Shown piece after piece: positions 16,780-26,315 of a stretch of 64,000 bases of DNA. How positions within the stretch are numbered: the first letter of the stretch is position 1; every line of letters begins with the position of its first letter. The position numbers were made by a program, and so were the translations under genes. The notes beneath the pieces were generated by a model, which saw only the letters and a list, made by a program, of their open reading frames with translations, was not told the origin of the DNA and ran no database searches. Location: assembly GCF_013409595.1 (NCBI RefSeq), contig NZ_JACCBD010000001.1:186001-250000 (forward strand), read 5' to 3'. The DNA is from Leucobacter aridicollis (lineage in GTDB: Bacteria > Actinomycetota > Actinomycetes > Actinomycetales > Microbacteriaceae).

Positions 16780-17661
16780 ATGTCTGCTCAGAAGCTTGAC
16801 GGCACCGCTGCGGCCGCCGCCATCAAACAGGAACTCACCGAGCGGGTCGCGGCGCTCGCCGCACGCGGCATCGTGCCGGGACTCGCGACCGTGCTCGTGG
16901 GTGAGGATCCCGGTTCGCAGTGGTACGTCGCTGGCAAGCACCGCGACTGCGCCGAGGTCGGGATCGCGTCGATCAAACGCGAGCTCCCCGACACCGTCAC
17001 GCAGGAGGAGCTCGAGGCCGTGCTCGACGAGCTGAACGCCGACGACACCTGCACCGGATACATCGTGCAGCTTCCGCTGCCGAAGCACATCGACACTGAC
17101 CGAATCCTCGAGCGCATCGATCCGAGCAAGGACGCAGACGGCCTGCACCCGACGAACCTCGGCAAGCTCGTGCTCAACGCGAACACTGAGATCACTTCAC
17201 CGCTGCCCTGCACGCCGCGCGGGGTCATCGAACTCGTCGAACGCAACGGATTGTCCTGGTCAGGCAAGCGCGTCGTTGTCGTGGGCCGTGGCGTGACCGT
17301 CGGTCGCCCGATCGGGCCGCTGCTCACGCGCCGCGAGTACAACGCGACCGTGGTGCTGACGCACACCGGCACCGTGGACCTCGCCGCCGAACTGCGCCAG
17401 GCCGACGTCATCGTCGCTGCAGCTGGCGTCGAGGGGATCGTCGGCGCCGAGGACGTCAAGCCGGGCGCGATCGTGCTCGACGTCGGGGTGTCGCGCAAGG
17501 TCGACCCCGAGACCGGTAAGAGCCGCGTGGTCGGCGACGTCGACCCCGCCGTCGCTGAGGTCGCGGGCTGGGTCTCGCCGAACCCGGGCGGCGTCGGGCC
17601 GATGACGCGCGCGCTGCTGCTGAAGAACGTCGTCGAGATGGCCGAGCGGCAGGCTGCCTAG
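16780..17661 (+). CDS. folD: Methylene-THF dehydrogenase/methenyl-THF cyclohydrolase
   Basis: The 293-aa bifunctional enzyme oxidises 5,10-methylene-THF to methenyl-THF and hydrolyses that to 10-formyl-THF. It shows the substrate block [13 protein letters not shown] and the nucleotide-binding [20 protein letters not shown] 16780 has AAGGAGA 8 nt upstream; longer extensions upstream are not credible. It is 104 bp after glyA and probably in the same ZTP-controlled transcript. It faces the LAL regulator gene with 27 bp between stop codons. Confidence 0.97.
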   Translation: MSAQKLDGTAAAAAIKQELTERVAALAARGIVPGLATVLVGEDPGSQWYVAGKHRDCAEVGIASIKRELPDTVTQEELEAVLDELNADDTCTGYIVQLPLPKHIDTDRILERIDPSKDADGLHPTNLGKLVLNANTEITSPLPCTPRGVIELVERNGLSWSGKRVVVVGRGVTVGRPIGPLLTRREYNATVVLTHTGTVDLAAELRQADVIVAAAGVEGIVGAEDVKPGAIVLDVGVSRKVDPETGKSRVVGDVDPAVAEVAGWVSPNPGGVGPMTRALLLKNVVEMAERQAA

Positions 17662-17688
17662 CAGCGACAGTCAGCGGGGCGGCCGGCG

Positions 17689-20463
17689 TCAGGCCGTCTG
17701 TTCGGGCAGCCCGTCGAGGATGCCCATGCGGCCCGCGCGGAGAATTGCGGCGTCGCGATCGCGCACGCCGAGCTTCTTGTAGACCGCGGCAAGGTGCTTC
17801 TTCACGGTGCCCGCAGTGATGAAGAGACTCGCGGCGGCCTGGTTGGCGTTTCGGTGCTCGCTGATTGCCGCGAGCGTTCGCAGTTCCATCTCGGTGAGGT
17901 GCTCATAGCGGTACGCACGTGACTTCTCCGGTATCGCGTCGAGCGCGTCGACGATGTCGCAAGCACCAGCGTCCCGCGCGGCGACCGCGACTTCCCGGAG
18001 CTGCTCGAACGGTACGCTGACAAGCATCGCGGGGAGGAAATACTTGTCGATGAGCGCGACGGCCAGTGCGAGTGAGTTGATTGCCTCAGTCGGGCGATCG
18101 CACCCCCACGAAGCGACGGCGGTGATCATTCGGCGGTCGACCCGCTGACGCTTCGTCGCCCCCGGATCCCCGACCGACTGCGCGATGAGTAGCGCCTCAA
18201 CATCGTTACCGGAGAACAGCGCGAGGCGTGCCCGCTCGAGCCTGAAGATGGCCTCGTCAGCGGGGACCTCGGAGAGGAGCTCCTCCGACCGTGCGAGATT
18301 TCCGATCGAACTGTTGAGCACCGCCTCGAAATTGACGACGTACTTGAACCAGGCCTTCGGGATCGGCGCGCGCCCCTCAGTGTCCTCGAGGCCAGACGCG
18401 AGGTGGGCGAGCGCGAACTCTGTGCCACGGGTGTCCCGGATCGACGCCGCCTCGGCGATCAGCAGGAGCGGCCATGGCTCGAGCCTGTCAGCGATAGGGG
18501 CGAGCCGATCGACGGCGAGCGCAAGGCTCGCAGAGTCTCTGCTCTCTTGGGCAAGATGGGCCCGGGCGATTTCGATCCCGACCCAGGAGATCCCGGGGGC
18601 CTTCGCGGACGTCGATGCGACGATCTCGTCATACTCGTGCACGAGCTCGCCGGCACGGCGAATGTGGCCGTCGATGGTGTCGGTGAATGCAAGTTCCGAT
18701 AAGGCTGCCAAGAGCCAGTTCCCACCCGATTCGGCGTCGGTCACCGTGCGCGTCGATGCGTGGGGGAAGCCATGCCACGGCGTCGACATCTTGCGTTCCG
18801 ACCGGCGACGCAGCCGTTTCAGGTTGCGGCGGGCCCGCCCGAAGTCGCCGACCGACAGTGCGGTCGCAGCAACCTCGCGGTAGAACACCGAGAGCGAGCC
18901 GTTGCCCGTCAACACCGCGGGAGCTTCGGCATCGGAGCCGCCCGGAATTGGGAGCGCGGGAACGTGATCGGGCGAGAGCCTTCCCTCAATGTGCTGCATG
19001 TAGGCCTCGGCGTCCTCGAGATTCCCGAGCACGCGATTGAGTACCATCGCCTCGCAGAGCAGCTGGAGATGGATGGACCCGGGCGGTGTCGCCGCGCCCG
19101 CGGGCAGCCGGCGCTGCAGTCCAAGCTGCCAGACGCGGAGCAGAAAGTTGAGGCGGGACGGGGCGACGCCCACACGCGGGGTCTCGAGAAACAGCAGCGC
19201 CGCGGTCAGCGTCGGGTGCTCGAGCAGCACCTCTTCCGAGAGCGACCGGAGGGCGCGCATGGCCCCGTCGACCTCGTCGGTGATCGTCGTGAAGTTCTGG
19301 GCGAGCGTGATCTCCGCTGCCTCAAACTCGTCGGCGGCGCAGAACAGCCTGAACGCGGTGAACGGAGCGGTTGCGGCGATCTCGTGTGCGCGGTTGCTGT
19401 AGAGGCGCTTGCGCTCGGTGGCGTCGATTGCCCCGACGGCGTAGTCCGCGAACGGGGCCCGAACCGACCGGTGGCAGCGATACTCGGCAAGGCCGGTGCT
19501 GGTCACCTCCATCAGAAAGCCGTGCTCCGTCAGGTAGTTGAGTGTCTCCTCGACGGCGGTGTCGTCCCCGCCGACAATGGAGCGGATCTGCGTGACGCTG
19601 AGGAAGTCGATCTGCGCGGCAGCGAGGACAACTTGCTTGGCTGCCGCTGTCATGATTTCGAGTGATGCCATGGCGAACGCGTTGAGGTTCGCGAGCGGGT
19701 CGAAGCCGTGCGCCGCGGGGCCGTCCGCCCACACGCGTCCCTCTGCGGTATCGGTGTAGAGGCCATCGGCGCCGAGGTTGAGCGCGGCGCGGATCGCGAG
19801 CGGCCAGCCTTCCGTCCGGTCGAGCGCGGTCTCGAGGTTCGGGCTTTCCGGGACGCCAAGGGAGCGGGTGAGCTCGAGCGCTTCCTCCGGGGTGAGGCTG
19901 AGGTCGTCGACACCGATCAGCCGAACGCGCGTCGTCGCGCTCACCAGCGGGCCGTCGAGGAGCGTCACGCCGCGCCCGATAATCACAAGTGTGAGCAGTG
20001 ACGACTCGGCCGATAGCTCGGCGAGGGCCATGTCGGTTTCTGCTGAGGTCGCGTGCTGAAAGTCGTCGATGACGAGCGTGACAGCGGTGTGGAGCCCGCG
20101 AGCCAGGCGCATCACCGTCGACACGGGGTCGGCTCCCTCGCGCGAAACGTAGTCCGATCGCGATGCAAGTGCGTCGATGAGTTCGTCCCAGAGGGTGTGC
20201 GGCTCGCGCCTCGAGCAGTGCACCCAGTGCACCGGAAGTGGCCCCTCGCTGTCCTCGCCGAGCCAGTCGGCTATCGTCGCGGTCTTGCCGTACCCCGTTG
20301 GCGCGTTTACGAGCGTCAGCCGCTGCTTGCCCGCTGACCCCGCGGTCTCTTCCACCATGCGCTCGAGCAAGCGGCACCGGCTCGGAAGCGCAACCCGACC
20401 GCCCTCGACGACCGGGCGGGGCAGATGAGGAGCCGGTCCCGAGGCTTCATGTGTGCGCAGCAT
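17689..20463 (-). CDS. LuxR-family LAL (MalT-like) ATP-binding regulator
   Basis: The product is 924 aa. The order is an N-terminal STAND/AAA-type ATPase with Walker A NAPTGYGKTAT and a Walker-B-like VTLVIDDFQH, a long helical TPR-like middle (about residues 350-830), and a C-terminal LuxR helix-turn-helix with AAASLFITAGTVKKHLAAVY. Such regulators respond to a signal by ATP-dependent assembly and activate nearby genes. It is divergent from the pilus operon, with 307 bp between them, so it is the likely pilus activator; this is inferred from position. AAAGG lies 4 nt before the ATG. Length is typical for the LAL group. Confidence 0.92.
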   Translation of the reverse strand: MLRTHEASGPAPHLPRPVVEGGRVALPSRCRLLERMVEETAGSAGKQRLTLVNAPTGYGKTATIADWLGEDSEGPLPVHWVHCSRREPHTLWDELIDALASRSDYVSREGADPVSTVMRLARGLHTAVTLVIDDFQHATSAETDMALAELSAESSLLTLVIIGRGVTLLDGPLVSATTRVRLIGVDDLSLTPEEALELTRSLGVPESPNLETALDRTEGWPLAIRAALNLGADGLYTDTAEGRVWADGPAAHGFDPLANLNAFAMASLEIMTAAAKQVVLAAAQIDFLSVTQIRSIVGGDDTAVEETLNYLTEHGFLMEVTSTGLAEYRCHRSVRAPFADYAVGAIDATERKRLYSNRAHEIAATAPFTAFRLFCAADEFEAAEITLAQNFTTITDEVDGAMRALRSLSEEVLLEHPTLTAALLFLETPRVGVAPSRLNFLLRVWQLGLQRRLPAGAATPPGSIHLQLLCEAMVLNRVLGNLEDAEAYMQHIEGRLSPDHVPALPIPGGSDAEAPAVLTGNGSLSVFYREVAATALSVGDFGRARRNLKRLRRRSERKMSTPWHGFPHASTRTVTDAESGGNWLLAALSELAFTDTIDGHIRRAGELVHEYDEIVASTSAKAPGISWVGIEIARAHLAQESRDSASLALAVDRLAPIADRLEPWPLLLIAEAASIRDTRGTEFALAHLASGLEDTEGRAPIPKAWFKYVVNFEAVLNSSIGNLARSEELLSEVPADEAIFRLERARLALFSGNDVEALLIAQSVGDPGATKRQRVDRRMITAVASWGCDRPTEAINSLALAVALIDKYFLPAMLVSVPFEQLREVAVAARDAGACDIVDALDAIPEKSRAYRYEHLTEMELRTLAAISEHRNANQAAASLFITAGTVKKHLAAVYKKLGVRDRDAAILRAGRMGILDGLPEQTA

Positions 20464-20770
20464 AGAGCCTTTCTCAGTTGGCTACCGAACGGGGGTAGTG
20501 ACGGGGGCAGGTGTCTCGGTGAGAGGTGAAGATCAGGGGGAAGGTGGCATCAATGCTAGTGCGCACAGTCCTAGACCACCATATGCTGAACCTCGGCGCC
20601 ACGGAACTGTTTTTTTGTACCAAATTTGTTCTGGGTTTGAGCGCCGCTATCGAGTTGCCGCTGAGGAATGATCCTCGCGGTGACTATCTCTCACCAACGC
20701 TGGTCTTGGGGAAGACCAACGCGGGTGGCGTCGCACACACGTGCGCGCAGAGTAATTGGGGGAAACAAGG
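20464..20770. promoter_or_regulatory. Divergent control region between LAL regulator and pilus operon
   Basis: No gene is seen in these 307 bp. Structures that could matter are a tandem pair of related 12-mers near the regulator start (ACGGGGGTAGTG at 20489 and ACGGGGGCAGGT at 20501), an A/T-rich stretch with a T7 tract near 20609-20630, a GAGGA-atga-TCCTC repeat at 20663-20676, and a perfect hairpin TGGTCTT-GGGG-AAGACCA at 20701-20718. The hairpin is flanked by direct repeats of CCAACGC, about 50 nt before the adhesin start. No convincing -35/-10 pair was found. Confidence 0.55.
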
Positions 20771-23700
20771 TTGGGGAAGCCTCGCAATCGGGGGATTGCG
20801 ACGAGCGCGCTCGTACTGAGCGCGCTCGTCGGAATCATCATGCCGCTCGCAGACACAGGGATCGTTTCGGCCCAGGCCGTCGAGCGGTCTCTGGCGACGC
20901 CGGAAACAGACGCTGCGCAACAGCCAGACGACGCTCAGGAGACGGCGCCCGCCGCTCCGGACGAGACGACCGAGCAGACGGAGGGCGGGGCAACGACGCC
21001 CGCGCCCGACGAAGACACGAACGCTGCTGAGCCCGAGGCGGCTCAGCCCGCTCAGCCGCGCGCGCAGGCCGCGCCGCTCGCCGCGCCGACGGGCCCTGCC
21101 TTGACCTGGACGGTGGCAGACGAGAATGGAGCATTGGTTTCAGGCGCAACCGTGAAGCTTGCTGGCCCTGAGGTCCGCACATGGGCTGGTCGATATGAGT
21201 GGCGCGACTCTTTCACCGTGACGGACTGTACGTCCGCGCCGTGCGCGCCGACCTCGATGGACCAGGATCCTCGGCCCGGTGTGTTCTTGGTTGACCGAAC
21301 AGTCACGGGCAACAGCGTGCAGATCTTCACCGCTGACGCAAAATATCAGCGCTTCCAGATCACCCCCATGGGTGCGCCTTCGCTGTACACGTGGGTCTCC
21401 CAGGGCGCAATCGCGATTCCCGGTTCTGCGGGCAAGCCGTCACAGAGCCCTTGGAAGACCAATCAATGGGACTTTGGCCGCCTCCTGCTCAACTCTGCCG
21501 ACATCACCTGTACTCCCGGCGACGTGTACTCAGTGAGCTCTGCCGGACAACTCCAGCACCTCCAGGTCAAGGACAAAAACGCCACACTGCGAAACGTTGG
21601 CACGTCTGCCCGTGTCTCGGGTTTCAACGGATTGGGCATCGGGCCCGGAGATAACTCTGTTTACGCCTACAGTCGGTCTTCGAATGGCAAAACGGGGAAT
21701 GTGTACCAATACGATGCCGAGACAGGGGAGTGGAGTGCGCTGAGGGGTGGATCATTTAACGCATCGGGTCCTAACGCTGCTCAGAGTCTGGTTGGCGGCG
21801 CTGTTGACCCCGACGGCGTGTATTGGGCCGGCGGGTTCAGCAGCTACTCGCGGTATTTCCAACTATGGAAGTTGGACAACGGCAAGATGGCGATGTGGGG
21901 GCACGTTGACCTTTCCGCGTTCAGCACTTCCGACTCAGGTGGGGCAAATGGTGACATCGCCTTCGACTCTGAGGGAAATCTCTATATCGTCCGTGGAGCT
22001 GGGACTGATCTCACGGTCTTTCGTGTGGACGCAAGCAGGCTCGATCAGACCGGAACTATCGGCGGCGCGGCCGTTGTGACTCGCGCCACTTCCGGCTTCA
22101 CAGACATCAACGGAATAGCGTACGGCGCGGACGGCAAGCTCTACGTCGGAAGCAAGAACCAGCTCGCATTCCGGGCTGCCGACGCGGGAGTAGGAAGTAA
22201 CTCATTCCAATCGATCGCGCTGCCGGACAATAAGCTTGACACTACTGACCTGGCGTCATGCGGGTACCCTCCGACCCTGCGCGTAGTGAAGGATCTTCCT
22301 GACGGCCGCGCGAATGCGTCCGACCAGTTCTTGATTGGCGCGAAGGTCGGGCAGACAGTCATCACACCGGTAGCCACGTCTGGGCAGGCCAGCGGCGAGC
22401 AAGCTCCAAGCCTTGGGCCGATTCCCATTGGCACAGGCGTCAAAGTCTCTATCTCTGAGGCTCCTGCGAATCGAACGACGAACTTGGCGAACTATGCCGC
22501 AAGTTGGGCGTGCAGCGTTGATGGCGTGCCTCTGAGCTCAGGAACGGGAACGGTGAGCAGCGAGTTCACGATCCCTGATGATGCGCACGGCAAGAAAGTT
22601 CTGTGCGTCATCAAGAACTCACTCATGCAAGTTTCGAAGACCGCAAGCGTCGCCTCGGGCACTGCTGTCGACGCGGGGCAGCGAATCGACTACACGCTGA
22701 CGTTTGATAACAGCGGTGGAGCGAGCGCGGCCTTGGTGAACTACCGTGACTACCTCGCGGATGTGCTTGACGACGCGACCTTTGTGAAGGCAGACGGATC
22801 AGTCTCAGCTACGCCTGTGATCACAAGCACGGTCGGCTTGACCACGGACTGGAGCGCTGACAAGCACTGGCTCACCATCGGCGGCACAGTGAAAGCAAAC
22901 AGCGTCGGGACGATCAAGTACTCCGTCAAAGTGAAGAGCAACTCTGATGAAGCCCAGAAGCGTGCTGATGGCATGACGACCGAGGGATTTATCGTCCGAA
23001 ACATGCTTGCCCGAGGTACATCGGAGACGCCTCCATCTGAGTGCCAGCCTGGCATGTGTACCGAGCACCCGATCAACTCGTGGACCGTCGACAAGGATTC
23101 GCTCCCCGCCGACACTGCGCGCCTGCACAAGGGCGGCAACGTCCACTACAAGGTGACCGCGACGAAGACGAATGCAGACACGACGCTCAGGGGCCTGGTG
23201 CTACAGGATGACCTCACGCACGTCTTCAAGACCGCTGGTTGGGCACCCGAGGCTGCCGTGCCGGGAGGCGCTCAGAAAATGGGCGTGTACCTCTTCAACA
23301 GCGACGGCCGGACGATTAACCTCGACGGCCAGCCGAACACTGACAGCATGGACACGCTCCGCTCTGTTCGCGACGTGGCCGCGCCGACGCAGGTAAATGT
23401 TGCCCCGAACGGTGCACCCGCAGACCTGCGGTGGATCGTGACCTCGGGGGCGCCGCTCGACCTGCCTAAGGAAGCCGAGCGCGCCGAGATGTGGTTCGCG
23501 GTGCAGGCCGCGGAATCCCCGGTCGGCATTCCCGCTGCAAGCACCTGGGAGGGCCAGGGGAACACTCCGACCACCGGTTGGAAGTTCGTGAACTACGCCA
23601 CCGGCATGGCGAAGTCGGGCTCTGGCGCGACGACGAAGGACTTCGCGCCGAATGCCTGCGTGACCGGGAAGAACGTGCCGAACACGGCGCTCGCGCCGAA

Positions 23701-24655
23701 TAGTGCGCAGCCGGTCGACGTGAACTTCCCTGAGCAGTGCCGCGTGCAGCACGAGCTCAGCCAGAACTACTTCACGATCCGTAAGGATGCGGGCGGGGCC
23801 GGCGTCCAGGCACTCGCCGACGATAAGGCGTGGGATCCGGATCCGACGGGCCTCTGGAACATGATCGGCCACGAGTTCGAGGTGCGTGACAACGACAAGG
23901 CGACCGGCAAGGCGACGTCGTACCCGTCGGTGCAGCTCTGCCGCACGGACTACGACCCCGAGAAGGGGTGGCGGGGCGAGTGGATCTCGCCGGCAATCGC
24001 TGGCGACAAGAGCCGCTGGGACTTCAGCACCGAGAACTCCGCAACCGCGAAGAAGATTCTCGACTGGAACAACGCGCACCCCGACGAAGCCGATCAGCTG
24101 CCGGTGTGCGGCACGCTCTACGAGATCTCCGACGGCGGGCAGAAGGGCCGGTGGCGTTCTGAGAACCTGAACGCCGGCGACTACTGGCTCGTCGAGACGA
24201 AGGCGCCGAACGCGCAGACCGACGCGAACGCAGAGAAGACGCGTCCCGTGCCCGGCGTGCAGAAGCTTGCGCAGCCGGTGCCGTTCAAGATCTGGCCTGA
24301 GGAAGACGGAACTTCGCTCGGCGGGCCGGCGATGCAGGGCCGCGGGCAGCTCGATGTTGGAAATGGCAGCGGGAAGTACCTTGACCGGTGCAACCCGGGC
24401 CAGCAGAAGCCGGGCGGTGAGTTTGAGCCGGGCGGCACGATTGCCGAGCGGCCCACCGCCTGCGTGAACCCGACCGGCTACCTCTTGCTCGTGAAGGACC
24501 CGGCCCCGGTTCCGCTCCCACTGACTGGCGGGCAGTGGCTGCCGATGGTACTGGGCGGCGGGGCCGCGGTGCTCTTCGTCGCACTCGCCGGAGCGCTCTG
24601 GTGGCGCCGCCGCCGCACGAACCCATCGGCTCCCGTCGGGCGGCACGGAGCCTAA
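20771..24655 (+). CDS. Large LPxTG-anchored surface protein, probable pilus tip adhesin
   Basis: The product is about 1294 aa. A signal peptide (residues 1-36, cleavage after SAQA) is followed by an acidic Pro/Ala linker (37-95), a cysteine-containing prealbumin-like domain, and a propeller-like region (about 200-490) with repeats such as SVYAYSRSSNGKTGNVYQYD and EGNLYIVRGAG. Two DUF11-like domains (QVSKTASV..VDAGQRIDYTLTF) come next, then a C-terminal Cna-B-like domain with the E-box YWLVETKAPN, and a sorting signal LPLTG with a membrane helix and RRRR tail. The TTG at 20771 has GGGGGAAA 5 nt upstream; an earlier TTG at 20756 is less likely. Its place first in a pilin/sortase operon, its size and the absence of a YPK pilin motif suggest a tip adhesin. 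Roughly 21.1-23.05 kb is clearly richer in A/T than the rest of the gene. Confidence 0.85.
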   Translation: MGKPRNRGIATSALVLSALVGIIMPLADTGIVSAQAVERSLATPETDAAQQPDDAQETAPAAPDETTEQTEGGATTPAPDEDTNAAEPEAAQPAQPRAQAAPLAAPTGPALTWTVADENGALVSGATVKLAGPEVRTWAGRYEWRDSFTVTDCTSAPCAPTSMDQDPRPGVFLVDRTVTGNSVQIFTADAKYQRFQITPMGAPSLYTWVSQGAIAIPGSAGKPSQSPWKTNQWDFGRLLLNSADITCTPGDVYSVSSAGQLQHLQVKDKNATLRNVGTSARVSGFNGLGIGPGDNSVYAYSRSSNGKTGNVYQYDAETGEWSALRGGSFNASGPNAAQSLVGGAVDPDGVYWAGGFSSYSRYFQLWKLDNGKMAMWGHVDLSAFSTSDSGGANGDIAFDSEGNLYIVRGAGTDLTVFRVDASRLDQTGTIGGAAVVTRATSGFTDINGIAYGADGKLYVGSKNQLAFRAADAGVGSNSFQSIALPDNKLDTTDLASCGYPPTLRVVKDLPDGRANASDQFLIGAKVGQTVITPVATSGQASGEQAPSLGPIPIGTGVKVSISEAPANRTTNLANYAASWACSVDGVPLSSGTGTVSSEFTIPDDAHGKKVLCVIKNSLMQVSKTASVASGTAVDAGQRIDYTLTFDNSGGASAALVNYRDYLADVLDDATFVKADGSVSATPVITSTVGLTTDWSADKHWLTIGGTVKANSVGTIKYSVKVKSNSDEAQKRADGMTTEGFIVRNMLARGTSETPPSECQPGMCTEHPINSWTVDKDSLPADTARLHKGGNVHYKVTATKTNADTTLRGLVLQDDLTHVFKTAGWAPEAAVPGGAQKMGVYLFNSDGRTINLDGQPNTDSMDTLRSVRDVAAPTQVNVAPNGAPADLRWIVTSGAPLDLPKEAERAEMWFAVQAAESPVGIPAASTWEGQGNTPTTGWKFVNYATGMAKSGSGATTKDFAPNACVTGKNVPNTALAPNSAQPVDVNFPEQCRVQHELSQNYFTIRKDAGGAGVQALADDKAWDPDPTGLWNMIGHEFEVRDNDKATGKATSYPSVQLCRTDYDPEKGWRGEWISPAIAGDKSRWDFSTENSATAKKILDWNNAHPDEADQLPVCGTLYEISDGGQKGRWRSENLNAGDYWLVETKAPNAQTDANAEKTRPVPGVQKLAQPVPFKIWPEEDGTSLGGPAMQGRGQLDVGNGSGKYLDRCNPGQQKPGGEFEPGGTIAERPTACVNPTGYLLLVKDPAPVPLPLTGGQWLPMVLGGGAAVLFVALAGALWWRRRRTNPSAPVGRHGA

Positions 24656-24741
24656 CCGCTCCCACACAGACACTCCGAACTCGGGGGCGGAGTAATCACC
24701 CCCAGCACTATCAACACCATCGTTTTCAAGAAGGGGAAACC

Positions 24742-26265
24742 ATGTTGAACATCAAGAAGCGAGGCCTCCTCGCGAGCGCCGGTGCGCTCGTGACCGCTGT
24801 TGCGCTCGCATTCGGCGGTGCGGCAGCCGCGCAGGCTGCACCTGTCGACACGATGCCCGAGACCTCCGGGCTCGTCATCACCAAGCTCGAGCAGCCGGCT
24901 GAGAACGGTGCCGCGGCGACCGGCCTCGAGCAGACCGGCCTGACCGCGAAGGCAATCGAGGGCGTCACGTTCGAGGCCTACAAGGTCCCGCTGACGAAGA
25001 ACCCGATGTCGAACGAGGGCCAGCAGGAGATCGCTGGCACGACCCTCGCCGCTGCGAAGGCTGCAGTGGCGTCGAAGTCGGCAGACCGTACCGGCATCAC
25101 GGACGCCGCAGGCGTCGTCCGCTGGGAGGGCGCGCAGGCGCTCGACGCTGGTCTCTGGCTCGTCCGCGAGACGAACACCCCCGCAGGTGTCGTCGCGGCC
25201 GGTGACTTCCTCGTCGCCGCACCGCTCACCCACCCGACGAACCTCAACACGTGGCTCGACACCATCTACGTCTACCCGAAGAACCACACGGTGCTCGGCC
25301 AGAAGACCGTCGAGAACGCCGCTGACCTCAAGGTCGGCGACACCGTCACCTGGACGATCACGGTGGACAACCCGAGCCCGCGCGATAACGCCACCGGCGC
25401 GTACATTGCGACCGACAAGCTCCAGATCGTCGACGTGCTCGACGATGCCTTCCTGAAGACCGCTGCCGACGGCTCGGGCGTGAAGGTGACTGCGCCCGCA
25501 GGCCTCGCATTCGGCGACGACTACACGGTGAACGTTGCGGCCGCAGGCGGAAAGAGCACCGTGACCATCGACTTCACCGCCAAGGGCCTCGCAAAGGTCG
25601 CGGCCGCTGCGACCGCCGATGTCGTGCTCACGCTCGACACCGTGGTGACCCAGCCGGGCGAGATCAAGAACGTCGCGCACTTCTACTCCTCGAAGTCGCA
25701 GACCGAGCCGAAGGAAATCCCCGGCACCGAGGTCAAGTACGGCAACTACGCGCTCATCAAGAAGAGCGAAGGCGCCCCCGAGGGCAAGACCGCGAACCTC
25801 GCAGGCGCTGAGTTCATGGTGTTTGCGTCCGCTGCGGATGCGCGCGCTGCCGTGAACGGCGACGTGGACGCGCTTGCCAAGGCGCTCAAGCCCGCAGCCG
25901 GGTCGCACACGGACGGCGTGTGGACGACGAACGCTGATGGTCGCGTCGATATCACCGGCGTCCGCTACAGCAACTTCGCAGACGGCAAGGAAATCGCCAA
26001 GGGCCAGCCCGGCTACCAGTCGTACTGGCTCGTCGAGACCAAGGCGCTGCAGGATCACCAGCTGCTCGCAGAGCCCGTCGAGTTCGTCGTCACCAAGGAG
26101 TCTGCGACGCAGACGACGCAGACGATCGTGAACCAGTACGACCGCGGCGGCTTCGTGCTGCCCCTCACCGGTGGCACCGGCACGATCATGCTCACCGTTG
26201 CCGGCATCGCACTCCTGGCCGTCGTGCTCATCGTCGCACGCCGCCGTCAGAACGCTGCGGAGTAG
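24742..26265 (+). CDS. Major shaft pilin, SpaA type, isopeptide-forming
   Basis: The product is 507 aa. A signal peptide ends near AAQAAP (about residue 33). The polymerisation motif WLDTIYVYPKN, with its reactive lysine, lies near residue 180. A DUF11/FctA-like middle domain (KVGDTVTWTITVDNPSP) and a C-terminal Cna-B domain with E-box YWLVETKALQ follow. The end is LPLTGG plus a hydrophobic helix and RRRQ tail. A class C sortase cuts LPLTG and joins it to the YPK lysine of the next subunit. AAGGGG lies 5 nt before the ATG. It is 86 bp downstream of the adhesin and probably the most abundant pilus component. Confidence 0.92.
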   Translation: MLNIKKRGLLASAGALVTAVALAFGGAAAAQAAPVDTMPETSGLVITKLEQPAENGAAATGLEQTGLTAKAIEGVTFEAYKVPLTKNPMSNEGQQEIAGTTLAAAKAAVASKSADRTGITDAAGVVRWEGAQALDAGLWLVRETNTPAGVVAAGDFLVAAPLTHPTNLNTWLDTIYVYPKNHTVLGQKTVENAADLKVGDTVTWTITVDNPSPRDNATGAYIATDKLQIVDVLDDAFLKTAADGSGVKVTAPAGLAFGDDYTVNVAAAGGKSTVTIDFTAKGLAKVAAAATADVVLTLDTVVTQPGEIKNVAHFYSSKSQTEPKEIPGTEVKYGNYALIKKSEGAPEGKTANLAGAEFMVFASAADARAAVNGDVDALAKALKPAAGSHTDGVWTTNADGRVDITGVRYSNFADGKEIAKGQPGYQSYWLVETKALQDHQLLAEPVEFVVTKESATQTTQTIVNQYDRGGFVLPLTGGTGTIMLTVAGIALLAVVLIVARRRQNAAE

Positions 26266-26315
26266 CCCCTTCCCCTCGCAGGAAGACGATAGGTAGATGG
26301 GAAAGGAGGTGTCCG

